Source of the DNA: Paramarasmius palmivorus
Lineage: Eukaryota > Basidiomycota > Agaricomycetes > Agaricales > Marasmiaceae
Reading direction: 5' to 3'
NCBI GenBank assembly: GCA_037176845.1
Contig: JAYKXP010000083.1
Location: forward strand, 1-64,000
Length of the DNA: 64,000 bases
The notes beneath the pieces were generated by a model, which was given only the letters and a program-made list of their open reading frames with translations, did no database searches and had not been told where the DNA came from. Each line of letters begins with the position of its first letter. Position 1 is the first letter of the stretch. Both the position numbers and the translations under genes were made by a program. Shown one piece after another: positions 22,633-33,769 of this stretch.

Positions 22633-23988
22633 TCATTGCGATGATCGTGATTGTTCATACTCGACATCACGTCCAATAATGACGACGTCACTCAAGTCTG
22701 ATCTGCGTTGTGGTGTTCTTAGGTTAAGGCCAGCTGCTTGGCTTTGCAATAGATTGGTTGGGCGATCTAATTCCAGCGCCCCGACTGTGGTCATTTCGGT
22801 ACTTAAGTCATTGAAGGCAATACCCAGACTAACACGAACAATGACAATAGATGCTGTGATACCCTAAAGAAATCATTCAGTATCCCTAAAATAATAGTTC
22901 CGCATAAAAGGCTCACAGCACAGAAAGGCCATGCTCGAATCAGGATTAACAGGATTTCTCCATACCACTCACTTGAGGAAAGACCACCCCTCGTAAAGAC
23001 AGCAAGTGTAATCAAGAATGCAGAATATATGAGTCCAGACTCAAGTCTGTAGTTTCAATGAATAACTGAAGAGTTGAACGTAAATGTGATGCTCACGTTG
23101 CGCTAAGGATGATTCTCTGCATGTTCCGTGATTTTGTACCTATGTATTGAGACACCTCACGATTTATTGAAAAGATCTTGAATGCTGGGGGGGTTCGTTA
23201 GATAAGTTGACCCCGAAGAGGAAGGGATAATGCTGCACCAATCAATAGAGATAGGAGTAAGTTGTTGATTGCAACGACCACTATCCCCATAGTAGGGATA
23301 GTGCCCCAGTAATAAATTGCAGGACCTGTCGAAGAAATGAGGTAGATGAGTCATAGTGGGGTGAATGGCGTACCATGAAAACCAGTTAATAGGATGGGGA
23401 GAATGATAACTTTCCATTTCCTTCCCCAAACTATGTAACATCGCGAAATCTGGCGAATATTAGCTAATATTTCGAACGGGGTGAGTCCTGTATTTACCAG
23501 GAGAGCGTCCGCTATCCAGCTGAAAATATAATATGATATCCGATGATCAGGACAGGGGATACTCCAGATGGTGGACAGAGGTACTTGCCTAGAGCCAGCT
23601 CCCAGATAAAGAACTAGAATATCAACTCGCAGAACACGGCATTCATCAGATGATGATCCTTCCGTGTGGTCGCACCTTTCAGAGATATCTAGTGATGTAT
23701 CTACGAGAAGATTCATTGTTGCGAGGATAAAGAGGAAAATTTCGGCGAAAAGGTTGTATTTCTGTGATGCTTTATTCCGCTTCCACAGAATATGCATACA
23801 AATGCCGAACGTCGGTATATACATGCCTTTAAAGAGTAAGTCATATTCAATAACACAGACTGTATGTTTACTCACCATATAGTATGGACCCTGTCTACAA
23901 AAAGAGTCAGAGGCGCAATTTGTCACTCCATGTCTACACGTACCACAGTCGCGATTGTACTGTATATTGCCGATGTCAATGGTTTCAT
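22633..23988 (-). CDS. Seven-helix membrane protein, basidiomycete YxVWG-family, 311 aa (copy A)
   Basis: Nine exons join in frame: 23988-23944, 23894-23876, 23826-23589, 23519-23498, 23449-23374, 23325-23239, 23184-23097, 23046-22917, 22863-22633 (936 nt). Seven hydrophobic segments: about 17-36, 47-66, 88-108, 117-133, 142-162, 193-212 and 236-255, then a polar tail of about 55 residues. Conserved marks are SRCYIVWGRKWKV before helix 4, AINNLLLSLLI in helix 5, SRNMQR and LESGLIYSAFL. Many mushroom genomes carry expanded families with this layout; no ligand or activity is known to me. It is not an STE3 pheromone receptor by motif. Intron 3 has a GC donor (GCAAGT at 23588), also present in copy B. 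Confidence 0.85.
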
Positions 23989-24120
23989 GTTGTTGGGGGA
24001 AGGTTGTATACAAGACGAAGAAGATCAGCTGTGGTTATATACACTAGCTTGCCATATGACAGGGCGCTGTAAACGTATTTCCGCGGCGGGCAGCGAAGAC
24101 CTTGCTGTGACTCGTTGAGC

Positions 24121-24889
24121 AAATTTGCCATCAGTGATCAGTGGCGCTAGTACGACTGTCTTGGCCATCAAATTCTTGGTTATATGCCAAGAGTACTGTC
24201 CCTTATGCAGACCCAGAAAGAAAGGGGCACAGAATGAGAACGGAAGGATGTTGTAGCTGACAAAGGGCGTAGAAAGGGGCAGCCTATCTAATAGGGAATG
24301 GGTGTAGATATCGGCAAGATTGCACTCACTAGAAGGACGGTTTTGTTAGCTGGCACGTAAAGTCGAATAGGACGCAATGTCGTAGATGTGTAGTTTAGGG
24401 CGGTCGATAGAGTTGGTAGGCTGGCAAGGAAGGAAAGGACTAGAATGCGAAGTTTGAGACACGGCTTCAAGCATAATGCGATTCTCAGGTGTGTAACGCC
24501 GTTGTTTGGTCTTTCATCGGATCTCGACATCATCAAGTAAGAGGATTAGGTGTTGAAGTCAAACCATGCCCACGGGTTTTACACACATATCGCTAGCGTT
24601 TAATCGGATTAAACCTTGATGACAGCGTGTAAAGGAAGATAAATATGCGAGAAAGCCTTAAGACTGAGAATAAAACTGGGTAAGAAGAATGATATTGTCG
24701 CTGGAGATCAAGGTTTCGCAAGTGGACGCAAATTTACTTGTATCCGAGTGCCAATCACAACACTACTTTAACATATAGCACCAGGCGCCAAGTTGATACG
24801 TCTCGGCCGAACAACGGGAGAGAACACGGACCAGGAGATAGGAATGGACAGCGGAAGGATTTCATGACCGATATGCCATGGTACCTATC
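24121..24889 (-). other. Spacer with one unassigned hydrophobic ORF
   Basis: A minus-strand frame (24288-24536) contains LRILVLSFLASLPTLSTA, resembling a signal or membrane segment, with no downstream exon recognised. The rest looks non-coding. Confidence 0.3.
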
Positions 24890-25261
24890 CTCCTAGCGCT
24901 GATCTAGGGCATGGGCGTTGTGATGAATGGCGTGCAGATGAAGAAGCTGATCTAGAACGAGCATAGGACCGAGAAGCCAGGGATTTCGGCAATGTAAGCG
25001 CCCATAAATATCCGGAAGGACCTGATACAGCATAGCACCTATTCTTACAGCGTGTACATTGACAACTGATGACGCTTGGCTGGATTGACGAATCACTATC
25101 CATCTTGATCACCGATAAGTAGCGTTTAATGGAATGAATAACCTTGACGCAAGAAAGAAGCCAGTGGGGATAAAAACAGGTACAAGGAAGATTACCCAGC
25201 AACAAAAACACGTTGAGTAATCCAACGATGACAAAAAGCTGGAGTAGAGCAAGAAGAATTA

Positions 25262-25352
25262 GGTGCTACCAGGATTCGAACCTGGGTTTCGGGAAACAGG
25301 CACTCAGTAGAGAAATCAGAATCCCGAGTGATAACCACTACACTATAGGGCC
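25262..25352 (-). pseudogene. tRNA-Gln(CTG) copy with damaged acceptor stem
   Basis: A box, B box and anticodon arm TTCTGA are intact, but the 5' acceptor reads GGCCCTA against 3' TAGCACC, leaving two mismatches. An intron of similar size but different sequence from the 20.7 kb copy. May be transcribed but is unlikely to fold well. Confidence 0.7.
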
Positions 25353-25628
25353 TGGTAAGGAGGGGAGCGTGTAAAGCAAGCCATCGTGAGTACTCGCCTT
25401 CACGGCTAGAGATAAGGAAGCGTCGATGGACCACTGAAGCGATAGAAATCGGGGGGTCAATGTCACAATGCACGTTCGGCTGTAAGCGGAAGTTATACGC
25501 CCTTGGGCGAGAATGTACGCGGGAGGAAGGAACAGCTTGTGATCGGAGTGATTAACACGCGTAGAAATGACCTAACACACTCTTCGCCTATACACCCCGT
25601 TCTTCCCATCCAAGCCCAATCGTGTCGA

Positions 25629-26680
25629 TCAAACGCCAAGAGGTAAGAGAGCGCACGTCGGGGGCGAGGACCTGGATACATAGTGTGATATTTGAATCTG
25701 ACGGGCACGTAAGGAAATATAAGCACCCACCTGTTGAACGACACTCGCATTGGGTTCGGCGGAGTTAACATGACGTACGTAGACAGGTTTCAGGGGGTCA
25801 GTTGACAGAGGGGTGTAGAAGAGGAAGTCGGTGAAATCCTTGGAACTTGCGTTGTCGTTCGCCGGATCGCTGATTGTGACATTCGAGGTTTTGATCGGCT
25901 TTGCGGTGGAAGGATCTACATTGAGCAACGCATAAGGCACCGGTGAGGAGCGTATCGCAATATCCACGTACCTTAAAGGTTGGAGTATGACCGAATACTT
26001 TCTACTACTTGTTCTCTTCCGGGACCTTAGGGCTGTGTGGGTGGACTTGAAAGCTTGACGAAAGCAACAAGGATGCTGTGATGAGATGCGGAAGGTTTCG
26101 GTGAAGCGGTCTTCCGTGCCCTAGCCTAGGTGAGCAACGAGAGACAGAGGAGGGATGGAAAGGTAGCGCCGAGAACGATGATGGTAGGCGATTTTTCTTC
26201 ATTTGAGCTTCCTATTGTGCGTCACCCTAGAATACCATGGTTAGGGGGATAAGACTGGAGGAAGCACGTCATCACTCACCACGGAATTCAATTCTCCTAC
26301 TACGACCTACGACCTACGACACGAGGACTGGTTTGTGTATTAACTTGCGTTATTCAACCTGCGAGCTTGAGACGGTCGTAGGCTTGACTTGAGAGGATTT
26401 GTTGGGTGCATAGGTAGCGGGTTTGGTTGACGAAGAGGGTGGAGTTGAAGAAGAGTGCGTAGAAGCTTCGTTGGGAGCTTGTTGACGAGAAACAGGTTTT
26501 TGGTTCGGGGGCTAGAGGATGATTGAGAAGATGAAAGGAACGACGACGACAGGAACTTACCCTAGGGGTTGGACATAGTCTGTTGGAGGGAAGAGCAAAA
26601 GCGACGATGGACGTTGCGGTTCAAAAACCAAAAAAGTAGTGCTTGCCGCTGCGTCATCAACGTCATCAACGTGCCTGATC
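25629..26680 (-). other. Gene-like block of the tRNA-flanked unit, 26-kb copy
   Basis: Fullest version of the block. In minus order: FEPQRPSSLLLFPPTDYVQ with a GGTAAGT donor (about 26560), a Ser/Thr/Pro-rich stretch (about 26300-26500), donor GTGAGTGATGACG (about 26280), PTFK and DPSTAKPIKTSNVTISDP (about 25920), then SVVQQ with donor GTGGGTG. Exon-like pieces in the same order and with the same splice signals as other copies argue for an ancestral gene. Function unknown, and intactness unproven. Confidence 0.4.
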
Positions 26681-26759
26681 AACCACGTGTCGGGTTAGGT
26701 ATAGCATCAAACGTGCAACCCTCGCGGGGATAAAATCACAGTCTGACAACTCAGCTAGC

Positions 26760-27809
26760 GTTCCTGTTAACCAGTTCCACATTCAATCGATCCTGCCTCG
26801 TAGACAGCTCTTGGACCAGTTTCGTTTGCTGGAAAAAGAGGCCGATCTTATAGGTGGTCTTGTTCTGGCCATCCACAGATACGTTATAGCAAGAAAGATT
26901 TTGGATAAAGGGGGCTTTCGTTTTCTCATTCATCCTAAGTCGAACATTCAACCTGGTTCAACCCTCGACAACCAACACCACTTCCCGACGGCCTCCTCAA
27001 CATGAAAATTGCCGGTTGCTCCATGCTCGTGCTCTCGGTCTCGGCGCTATCGAGTGAGGTTCACCATCGGTTATCGTTCAGAGAGTCGGCGCTCATGATT
27101 TTCGATGGCTTCATTGATATCCTTATCACGATTACTGTCGGAAAAGAGTCGTGCGTTATCACAGTCGGCGCCGTACTTTTGTAGAAAGGTTTGGTTATTA
27201 GTTACTCTTCACAATTAGATTATATCCAACAGCCTGAGATACAATGGTATCAGTGTTATGAGTGTGACTGCCCAGACTCGACGTCACGTCCGATAATAAG
27301 AACTTTGTTCGGATCTGGTCCACGTTCTAGCAGATATAGAGCAAGTGAGTAACATTCTGTTAGTTATGTGACTAACGATCCTTCAAACCTTCACGCTCTG
27401 GCATCCTGAGCATGTAGTATTCTAACCGCATTAATCTACTGCCCTTGAGATGGATGGCTTAACGCTTTGGTATCAAGATCTCGCTCCGGCAACTAGGAGA
27501 TCGTATTTTCCGCGTGGCCATTCATCATTGCCTGTCGTCCGAATGTTAGTTATAGTCGTAGTACGTGGGATATTAAGCGCTTGAGCATTGTAAACACGTT
27601 TGATTTGGGACACCGTTTAGTTGGAACTGGTGCGCATCCCAATGGGTACGCGTCAAAAATGTCTGACTATGGTTCGTACCGCACTATAACGTCTACAGTT
27701 GACGCCTTACTTTCGTAGAAGGGCACTACTATCCCAGCCACTTGGCTCGGGGATCAAACACTCTTCACGATTGGATTATATTGACCAGATACAAAGGAGA
27801 GTTACAGTA
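26760..27809 (+). other. Spacer, mostly non-coding
   Basis: Short frames only. 27600-27809 is the conserved 3' flank of the seven-helix gene (shared with 22440-22632). Confidence 0.4.
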
Positions 27810-29167
27810 TCATTGCGATGATCGTGACTGTTCATACTCGACATCGCGTCCAATAATGACGACGTCACTCAAGTCTGATTTGCGTCGTGGTGCTCTTAGA
27901 TTAAGGCCAGCTGCTTGGCTTTGCGGTAGTTCGGTTGCGCAATCCACTTCCAGCGCCCCGACTGTGGTCATTTCGGTCCTCAAGTCGTTGAAGGCAATAC
28001 CGAGACTAACACGAACAATGACAATAGATGCTGTGATACCCTAAAGAAATCATTCAGTATCCCTAAAATAATAGTTCTACATAAAGACTCACAGCACAGA
28101 AAGGCCATGCTCTAATCAGAATTAACAAGATTTCTCCATACCACTCACTTGAGGAAGGACCACCCCTCGTAAAGACAGCAAGTGTAATCGAGAATGCAGA
28201 ATATATGAGTCCAGACTCAAGTCTGTAGTTTCAATGAATGACTGAAGAGTTGGACGTAAATGTGATGCTCACGTTGCGCTAAGGATAGTTCTCTGCATGT
28301 TCCGTGAATTTTTCCCTATGTATTGAGACACCTCCCGATTTATTGAAAAGATCTTGAATGCTGAGGGGGTTCGTTATATAAATTGATCACGAAGAGGAAG
28401 GGATAATGCTGCACCAATGAGCAAAGATAGGAGTAAGTTGTTAATGGCAACTACCACTATCCCTATAGTAGGGATAATGCCCTCGACATAAAATGCAAGA
28501 GCTGTCGAAGAAATGAGATAGATGAATAATGGTAGAATGAATGGCGTACCGTGAAAACTAATTAACAAGACGGGGAGAATGATAACTTTCCATTTCCTTC
28601 CCCATACTATGTAACATCGCGAAATCTGGCGAATGTTAGCTAAGATCTCGAACGTAGTGCGTCCTGTAGTTACCAGGATAGTGTCCGCTATCCAGCTGAA
28701 AATAGAATATGATGCTCGATAATCAGGACAAGGAACACTCTAGACAGTGGGCAGAGGTACTTGCCTGGCGACGGGTGCAAGATAAGTAGCTCTAACTTGA
28801 AGTGCAAAACCAGTGGCATGGCATTCATCTGATGATCCTTTCATCTGGTAACACGTGTCCTCGATCTTTAGTGATGTGTCTGAGAGAAGATGTATTGTTG
28901 CAAGGATGAAGAGGAAAACGTTGGCGAATAGGTTGTATTTCTGTGACGCTTTATTCCGCTTCCACAGAATATGCATACAAATACCGAACGTCGTAATATA
29001 AATGCCTTTACAGAGTAAATCCTATTCAATGACACAGGGTGAATGTTTACTCACCATAAAGTATGGACCCTGTCTGCAAAAAGGATGAGATCCGCCAATT
29101 TTCATTCCATGTTTATACGTACCACAGTGGGGACTGTACTGTATACTGCCGATGTCCATGGTTTCAT
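27810..29167 (-). CDS. Seven-helix membrane protein, YxVWG-family, 312 aa (copy B)
   Basis: Nine exons join in frame: 29167-29123, 29073-29055, 29005-28765, 28695-28674, 28625-28550, 28501-28415, 28360-28273, 28222-28093, 28040-27810 (939 nt). Helix layout and motifs match copy A (SRCYIVWGRKWKV, AINNLLLSLLI, SRNMQR, LESGLIYSAFS). Most differences sit in the loop between helices 2 and 3 and in the last two loops. Both paralogues keep every frame and splice site, including the GC donor of intron 3 (GCAAGT at 28764). That suggests both are expressed, or that the duplication is recent. Confidence 0.85.
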
Positions 29168-29635
29168 GTTGTGGTGGGGGGAGTTTGTATGCAAGAAGAA
29201 AAAGAAGATCAGCTGCAGCTATATACACTAGCTTGCCATGGCAGGGCACCGTAACGTGTTTCCGCAGCACAACAGATATGAAGGATCTTTGATTATCATT
29301 GTTGGGTGCTGTTTCTGTAGAAACAGGATCCAATCGCTGCAGTGCTTGGTGATTGCATCTGTTGTACTGCGGGTAATCTTGAATCAGAATAGATTATCGC
29401 AGCTGATGCATGATGATCGATGTAGTTTGTCGACCAGATATGGGTATACGGGCTCGAATACTCCCCGATGTTTGAGAGGATAAAAAGCCAAAAGCCAACG
29501 AAGCTTACGCTAAGCCTTGGGGAACGTCTCTTGGAGGAATAGCAACGAAGGGTAAAGGCGAAGATGGTGTTGCGGTTCAAAATCAACAAACTACCGCTTG
29601 CGTCACTCAACCACGTGTAAGCCTATTATTCACGT

Positions 29636-29713
29636 CAATCAGGATAGAGCGTCAGATCGAAGATGGAACACGCTAGGTCTGATGCCTGCGGGTTCGACCC
29701 TCGCGGTGGGCTG
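29636..29713 (+). pseudogene. Decayed tRNA-Lys
   Basis: ATCAGGATAGAGCGTCAGA and GGGTTCGACCCTCGCGGTGGGC match the D and T arms of the lysine copy, but the anticodon region is unrelated. Confidence 0.6.
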
Positions 29714-30695
29714 CTACAGTGGCTAAGTATGTGGCGGATGTTTTTGATCTGTTACAATGGGATCACGGTCATACTAACACTTATATAGCATTTTTAGGTA
29801 CATTCAACTCCAATTCGCCACAAGGATGTACGCAACGAGCCTGTGAGTCCAAAACAAGAAAACAACGGTTCGGTTTAACCGACAACACGTAAAAGGGCAG
29901 CAAAATATCACCCCGTTGATGGAACTTAGAGGATTTGGGAATTGACTTGACTCCCAGAGGTGAGCAATACATCGTAGCATTCGTGATAAGAGTGATCGAT
30001 TGTTCTTGCCTAGATGGTTTTCGTGGGTTGAGAGTCAGGTATCTACCTCGTCCAAATGAAAGGAGGCAAGCTGTAACAAAGGCAGATCAATATACGATAA
30101 AGGCCCAGGGGGACTACGAGCGGTGGCAGCGACAAATGCATAACCAAGAGAGAAAAAGGTCGAAATGAAATTCAAGGAACGCATGTAAGTAACGTTACTG
30201 ACATGATGTCAGCAACATGTACGTAACATGTCAGTAACGCCCGTTACTGAAAGTACTAAAAGGGAGTTGCGGTGTAATAATCTGAAAATTGACTGGATAA
30301 CGCTCAGAGAAGCGTAAAAATATCTCTAAACGTATCTAGAGCCCTCCAATGTACCCCTACTCCCCGCTTGTGGTGAAGAGGTGACGTGACGCTACTTATG
30401 TCAGTTAAGCGCTGAACTAGCGCTGACTTTGGGACGAGGATTTAGGTCGCCTCCATGGATAAAAAGTTTTATTGCGCAATAGATTTATCTAAGAAAGTTC
30501 TCTATGCTATCAGCGACGGTCTAAGGCCCCAAATAAAATATAATGTAGTCATTAACGACTGACACTACTCACTATGCTCTGCCGGATCGTCAAGATTAGT
30601 TGTACAAATCCAATCTCCACCCAAAAGGGTTTGCAATGAAGACGAGGGAAGTACCCGATGGTTAAGATGGTCATTCAATGTTGTAGCTTCACAAG
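29714..30695 (+). other. Spacer with a 13-bp palindromic element
   Basis: No gene recognised. A frame at 29935-30168 encodes a basic C-terminus (ERWQRQMHNQERKRSK) without family features. Confidence 0.35.
30193..30239. repeat. 13-bp inverted repeat, 21-nt loop
   Basis: CGTTACTGACATG (30193-30205) and CATGTCAGTAACG (30227-30239) are perfect reverse complements, and GTTACTGA recurs just downstream (30243). It could form a hairpin or be a binding-site cluster. Confidence 0.7.
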
Positions 30696-30791
30696 AAACT
30701 CTACTCGAGGATTCGAACCTGGGTTTCGGGAATCGTCCAAATACAAGCACAGAATCAGAGTCCCGAGTGAAGACCGCTACACTATAGCACC
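30696..30791 (-). pseudogene. Decayed tRNA-Gln
   Basis: The 5' half is good (GGTGCTATAGTGTAGCGGT), but the 3' acceptor strand reads AGTAG... and no longer pairs. The anticodon region reads ACTCTGATT. Confidence 0.65.
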
Positions 30792-32135
30792 AGATAAGAG
30801 ACCCCAAGGCATGTGCTTTATGCCCGCATGAGGAATGGGGGAGATAATACGGACCCGGAGATGGGCGTGACTAATGTATCACTATACCCAAAGGTGGGCA
30901 TTAAAAGAACGAGAGAGATGCCCCCTCACTCGGTGTGGAGATGGAAATACGAGGTGGAATCCGCATATCGACGAGGGAGGGTGGAAGAGCGGGTGTGACC
31001 GATGAGGTACTGAGAAAACAGCTTGAATCTTCCTAGGACCTCTCTACGCCGCGTTCATCCGTTCATAGGACAGGGTCTACTCGTGTTGAAGAAATGATAA
31101 GGAAACGGTGGGATGAGGGGTATACAAAGCTTTCGTCGGGTGGTAGTGAGACGTATGGAAGTTGAAAGCGGGTAGGTAACCGGTTGTATTGGAGCAATGA
31201 TTCGGGAGTATTCAACGCATTACTCATGGTTGGGCAACGGGAGTACACCATTTCCGACTACAACGACCTACGACACACCCAGCGGGGTTTGGGTATGAGA
31301 CCGTCGCAGCTGACAGGGACAGGGAGGATGTCAGCCTAATGGTTGAAGAAGCGTAGGGTGGTAAACGCAGACAGGCAGGTGTCAAGGAAGATGGAGAAAG
31401 GCGGTGAGATTGAAGATTTAGGTAGGTGGTCGCGCTGTTGCTCGCCGGATCGCCGATTCCAATATTCGAGTAGGCTTGGGACGATGCGTAAGACACTGAG
31501 AGAAGCATGACCTAACGCCACGTACCTGAAGTCTGGGGGCGACCCAATATCTCCTACTCCACGTTATCTTCCTAGGGCCAAGGGTATTCGTGTCATTCAA
31601 CTTGGGGTGAGGCTGGGGAGGATCCTTGGGGAAACAGAAAGCTTGTCCTAACCCCAAGAGATGAGGCAGGAAAGGTAGCGTTGAGAACGGGAGAGGGGTG
31701 AGCGGCTATTCCTGAGTGTCTTATCGGCACCGTCCTGGAAGTTTATGAGACAAGGCTAGAGGGAGGGCGTAGCAACTCACCGAGGAATCCAATGCTCCCA
31801 CTATAACGACCTACAATCTATGACGCCATGACTGGGAATGAACTTGCGGGAAGGACCAAGTTGTCCGACTTGCAAGATAGAGACGGTTGTATAGTCGGCT
31901 TGAAAGGGTTTGTTGGCCCTATAGCTGGCGGATGTTCGTCGAGGCCACGTTGGGAACTTGTTGATGAGATGCGGGTACTTGAGTCTGAAGACTAGACAGT
32001 CATTGAGAAGATGGAAAGCAGAACGACAAAAAAAACTTACGCTAACAGTTGGACTTAGTGCTTTTGGAGTAATAGCAGCGAAGGATAAAGCGACGATGGA
32101 AGTTGCGAAAGAAATTAGTGCTTGCGTCATTAACG
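30792..32135 (-). other. Gene-like block of the tRNA-flanked unit, 31-kb copy
   Basis: Holds the same recurring signals (CACGTACCTGAAG near 31520, CTCACCGAGGAATCCAATG near 31775, ACTTACGCTAACAG near 32035) between tRNA-Gln and tRNA-Lys copies. Frames are broken; more decayed than the 26 kb copy. Confidence 0.35.
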
Positions 32136-32173
32136 TGCCCGGACACTCACATGCGCCACCGGAGTATTTTTAT

Positions 32174-32273
32174 ATTCGGGCCTAGCTCAATCGGATAGAG
32201 CGTCAGACTTTTAGGTTCCGATATATTTCTTGAACTAATCTGAAGGCTGCGAGTTAGACCCTCGCGGTGGGCT
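32174..32273 (+). pseudogene. tRNA-Lys(TTT)-like gene with intron, damaged
   Basis: TAGCTCAATCGGATAGAGC is a good D arm/A box. The anticodon arm CAGACTTTTA...TCTG gives anticodon TTT with an intron of about 22-24 nt. The 3' acceptor GGTGGGC is intact, but its 5' partner should be GCCCACC and reads TTCGGGC. The T loop has TTAGA instead of TTCGA, damaging the B box. Best lysine copy in the window, yet probably inactive. Confidence 0.65.
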
Positions 32274-32635
32274 ACTAATCGGAAAGCAAGCAAGTTTTGC
32301 TTGTTAGTGCTGGTGCTAGTTCCACATTCAATCGATCTTCCGGCGATATGTTGCCGCTACTTAATACAGTATTACTCTCAAGATATCTAGCCGGAGAACT
32401 GTAATCTTGTTATTTCTTGTCTCGTTTATCTGACTTTTATTGACCTATACATCTATAATATAACTAGATATTCCTCTCGCTTGTCCACCACTCATTTCGT
32501 TCCTCAAGCTGTGAACAGCCAGGCCGGGTTGTTCAAGCGGAAAAGTCACCAATCCCAGCTCTGTGTAAGCACATCATGATACACAACTGAGCACACTACT
32601 CCTCGCAAAAAGTAAAGGTCCTCAGCCATGCAGGA

Positions 32636-32732
32636 GGTGCTACCAGGATTCGAACCTGGGTTTCGGGAAACACATCTTCACCAACGAGAGCTTTATCAGA
32701 ATCCCGAGTGATAACTTCTACACTATAGCACC
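32636..32732 (-). tRNA. tRNA-Gln(CTG) with intron, D loop altered
   Basis: Acceptor stem, anticodon arm (CGGGA, TTCTGA, TCCCG) and T arm are intact, with an intron of roughly 26 nt. The D loop reads GTAGAAGTT instead of GTAGTGGTT, which removes a conserved G of the A box. Could be a weak or inactive copy. Confidence 0.65.
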
Positions 32733-33002
32733 TCGCAGGGTAGCTGATCCGCCAAGTCCTCTGTTTGGAGTTGTGTAGTGTTTGCTCATGTCAAGCTCTC
32801 TGAAATTTAGCACAATCACAAGCAGTCTTAACCTTCCACTGAGCACACCAGAGTGCATCACGGTACAACACCAACCCCTCCCGTTCAAGTTTCATTCACC
32901 CGACCTATAACAATAACTCCTCCATGCAATCTTGCACCTGTATCACGCGACGTCAACGTCCCTCGTTCGTTCGCCATCTCTGAAGCCTAGGCTGTCATAA
33001 TC

Positions 33003-33330
33003 TTAGTCCCGAATAATTGAACGCAATACCCAGCATAACTGAACGACGGTTGTAATACCCTTGAAGTAGCAATTGATTAGCCAAGGACGGTATCGACACT
33101 CACAGCAAGAGAAGGCCATGCACGAATTACCTTCTCCGTGATCCGACGGCTCGCCTTGATTGGCTTGTTCGTGAGAGACGGATTGTGATATGTGATATGT
33201 GATATGTGAGTGACAATCAGGATAACACTCCAAGAACGATTCGAGAGGCGTTTTAGGGCAATCACTATGACCTCCATGTGACGATGTATTCAACCAGGAA
33301 CACGATTGAGAGATGTCGGTAGCCACGACC
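33003..33330 (-). pseudogene. 3' fragment of a seven-helix family gene
   Basis: The minus strand carries GITTVV with a shifted continuation, matching the start of the last exon of copies A/B (GITASIVIVRVSLGIAF). The sequence before it is unrelated or decayed. Confidence 0.45.
33185..33205 (+). repeat. Microsatellite (GTGATAT)x3
   Basis: Three tandem copies of a 7-bp unit inside the decayed fragment. Confidence 0.8.
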
Positions 33331-33490
33331 AGTGACGCAAGAATGAGATTATCAAAGCCAATGAAAAATCCCTTGCTAACCTAGAGAGAGGCCGAGAACG
33401 AGTGGATCAGAAGTGGTGGTGTTTTCGATTGTATTCATGAGCACGGCATGTGGTCCCTATGTCAAAGCATCAAGGAAAAAGTCAATTCGA

Positions 33491-33551
33491 GATGCTACTA
33501 GGATTAGAACCTAGGCTTCGGGAACGAATCAACTAAACTATGATCTAGCAC
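33491..33551 (-). pseudogene. tRNA-Gln remnant
   Basis: GATGCTACTAGGATTAGAACCTAGGCTTCGGGAA and TAGCACCC are recognisable ends, but the middle is deleted and the B box mutated. Confidence 0.5.
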
Positions 33552-33769
33552 CCGAGGTTACTGTAGGCAGTACGGTAGAGGCAGGATGCATTACATTTGG
33601 TCACTCTCATCTCCCTTTGAGCATCGTGAGTGATTCACATCATATTGAGCCTCACGTTTGATGAGGATTTGCAATAGCAATCGTTCAACTCTATAATGAT
33701 AAATAAATTCGATATTTTAGTGCTTTCCAACGCTCAACGGTGTCTAGACTCGACATTAGTACCCATAAC

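Larger units (their letters stand above)
20090..24120 (-). repeat. Tandem duplication unit 1 (partner 24890-29260)
   Basis: Same order in both units on the minus strand: a block encoding IPGFSV, tRNA-Gln, a gene-like block, a CACGTG/TGACGC block with tRNA-Lys remnant, then a seven-helix gene. The gene regions are about 5.17 kb apart and the tRNA-Gln copies 4.6 kb apart; the units differ by indels in the spacers. Confidence 0.8.
24890..29260 (-). repeat. Tandem duplication unit 2 (partner 20090-24120)
   Basis: Same internal order as unit 1. The seven-helix portion (27625-29260) is the best conserved, including introns. Confidence 0.8.

Noticed and set aside
22633..29167. Seven-helix genes as STE3-type mating pheromone receptors
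   Set aside because: Seven helices fit, but the conserved RCYxVWG and SRNMYR-like blocks and the many tiny exons are of a different mushroom family; no CaaX pheromone precursor was recognised nearby.
33185..33205. CRISPR-like or satellite array
   Set aside because: Only three copies of a 7-bp unit without spacers; an ordinary microsatellite.
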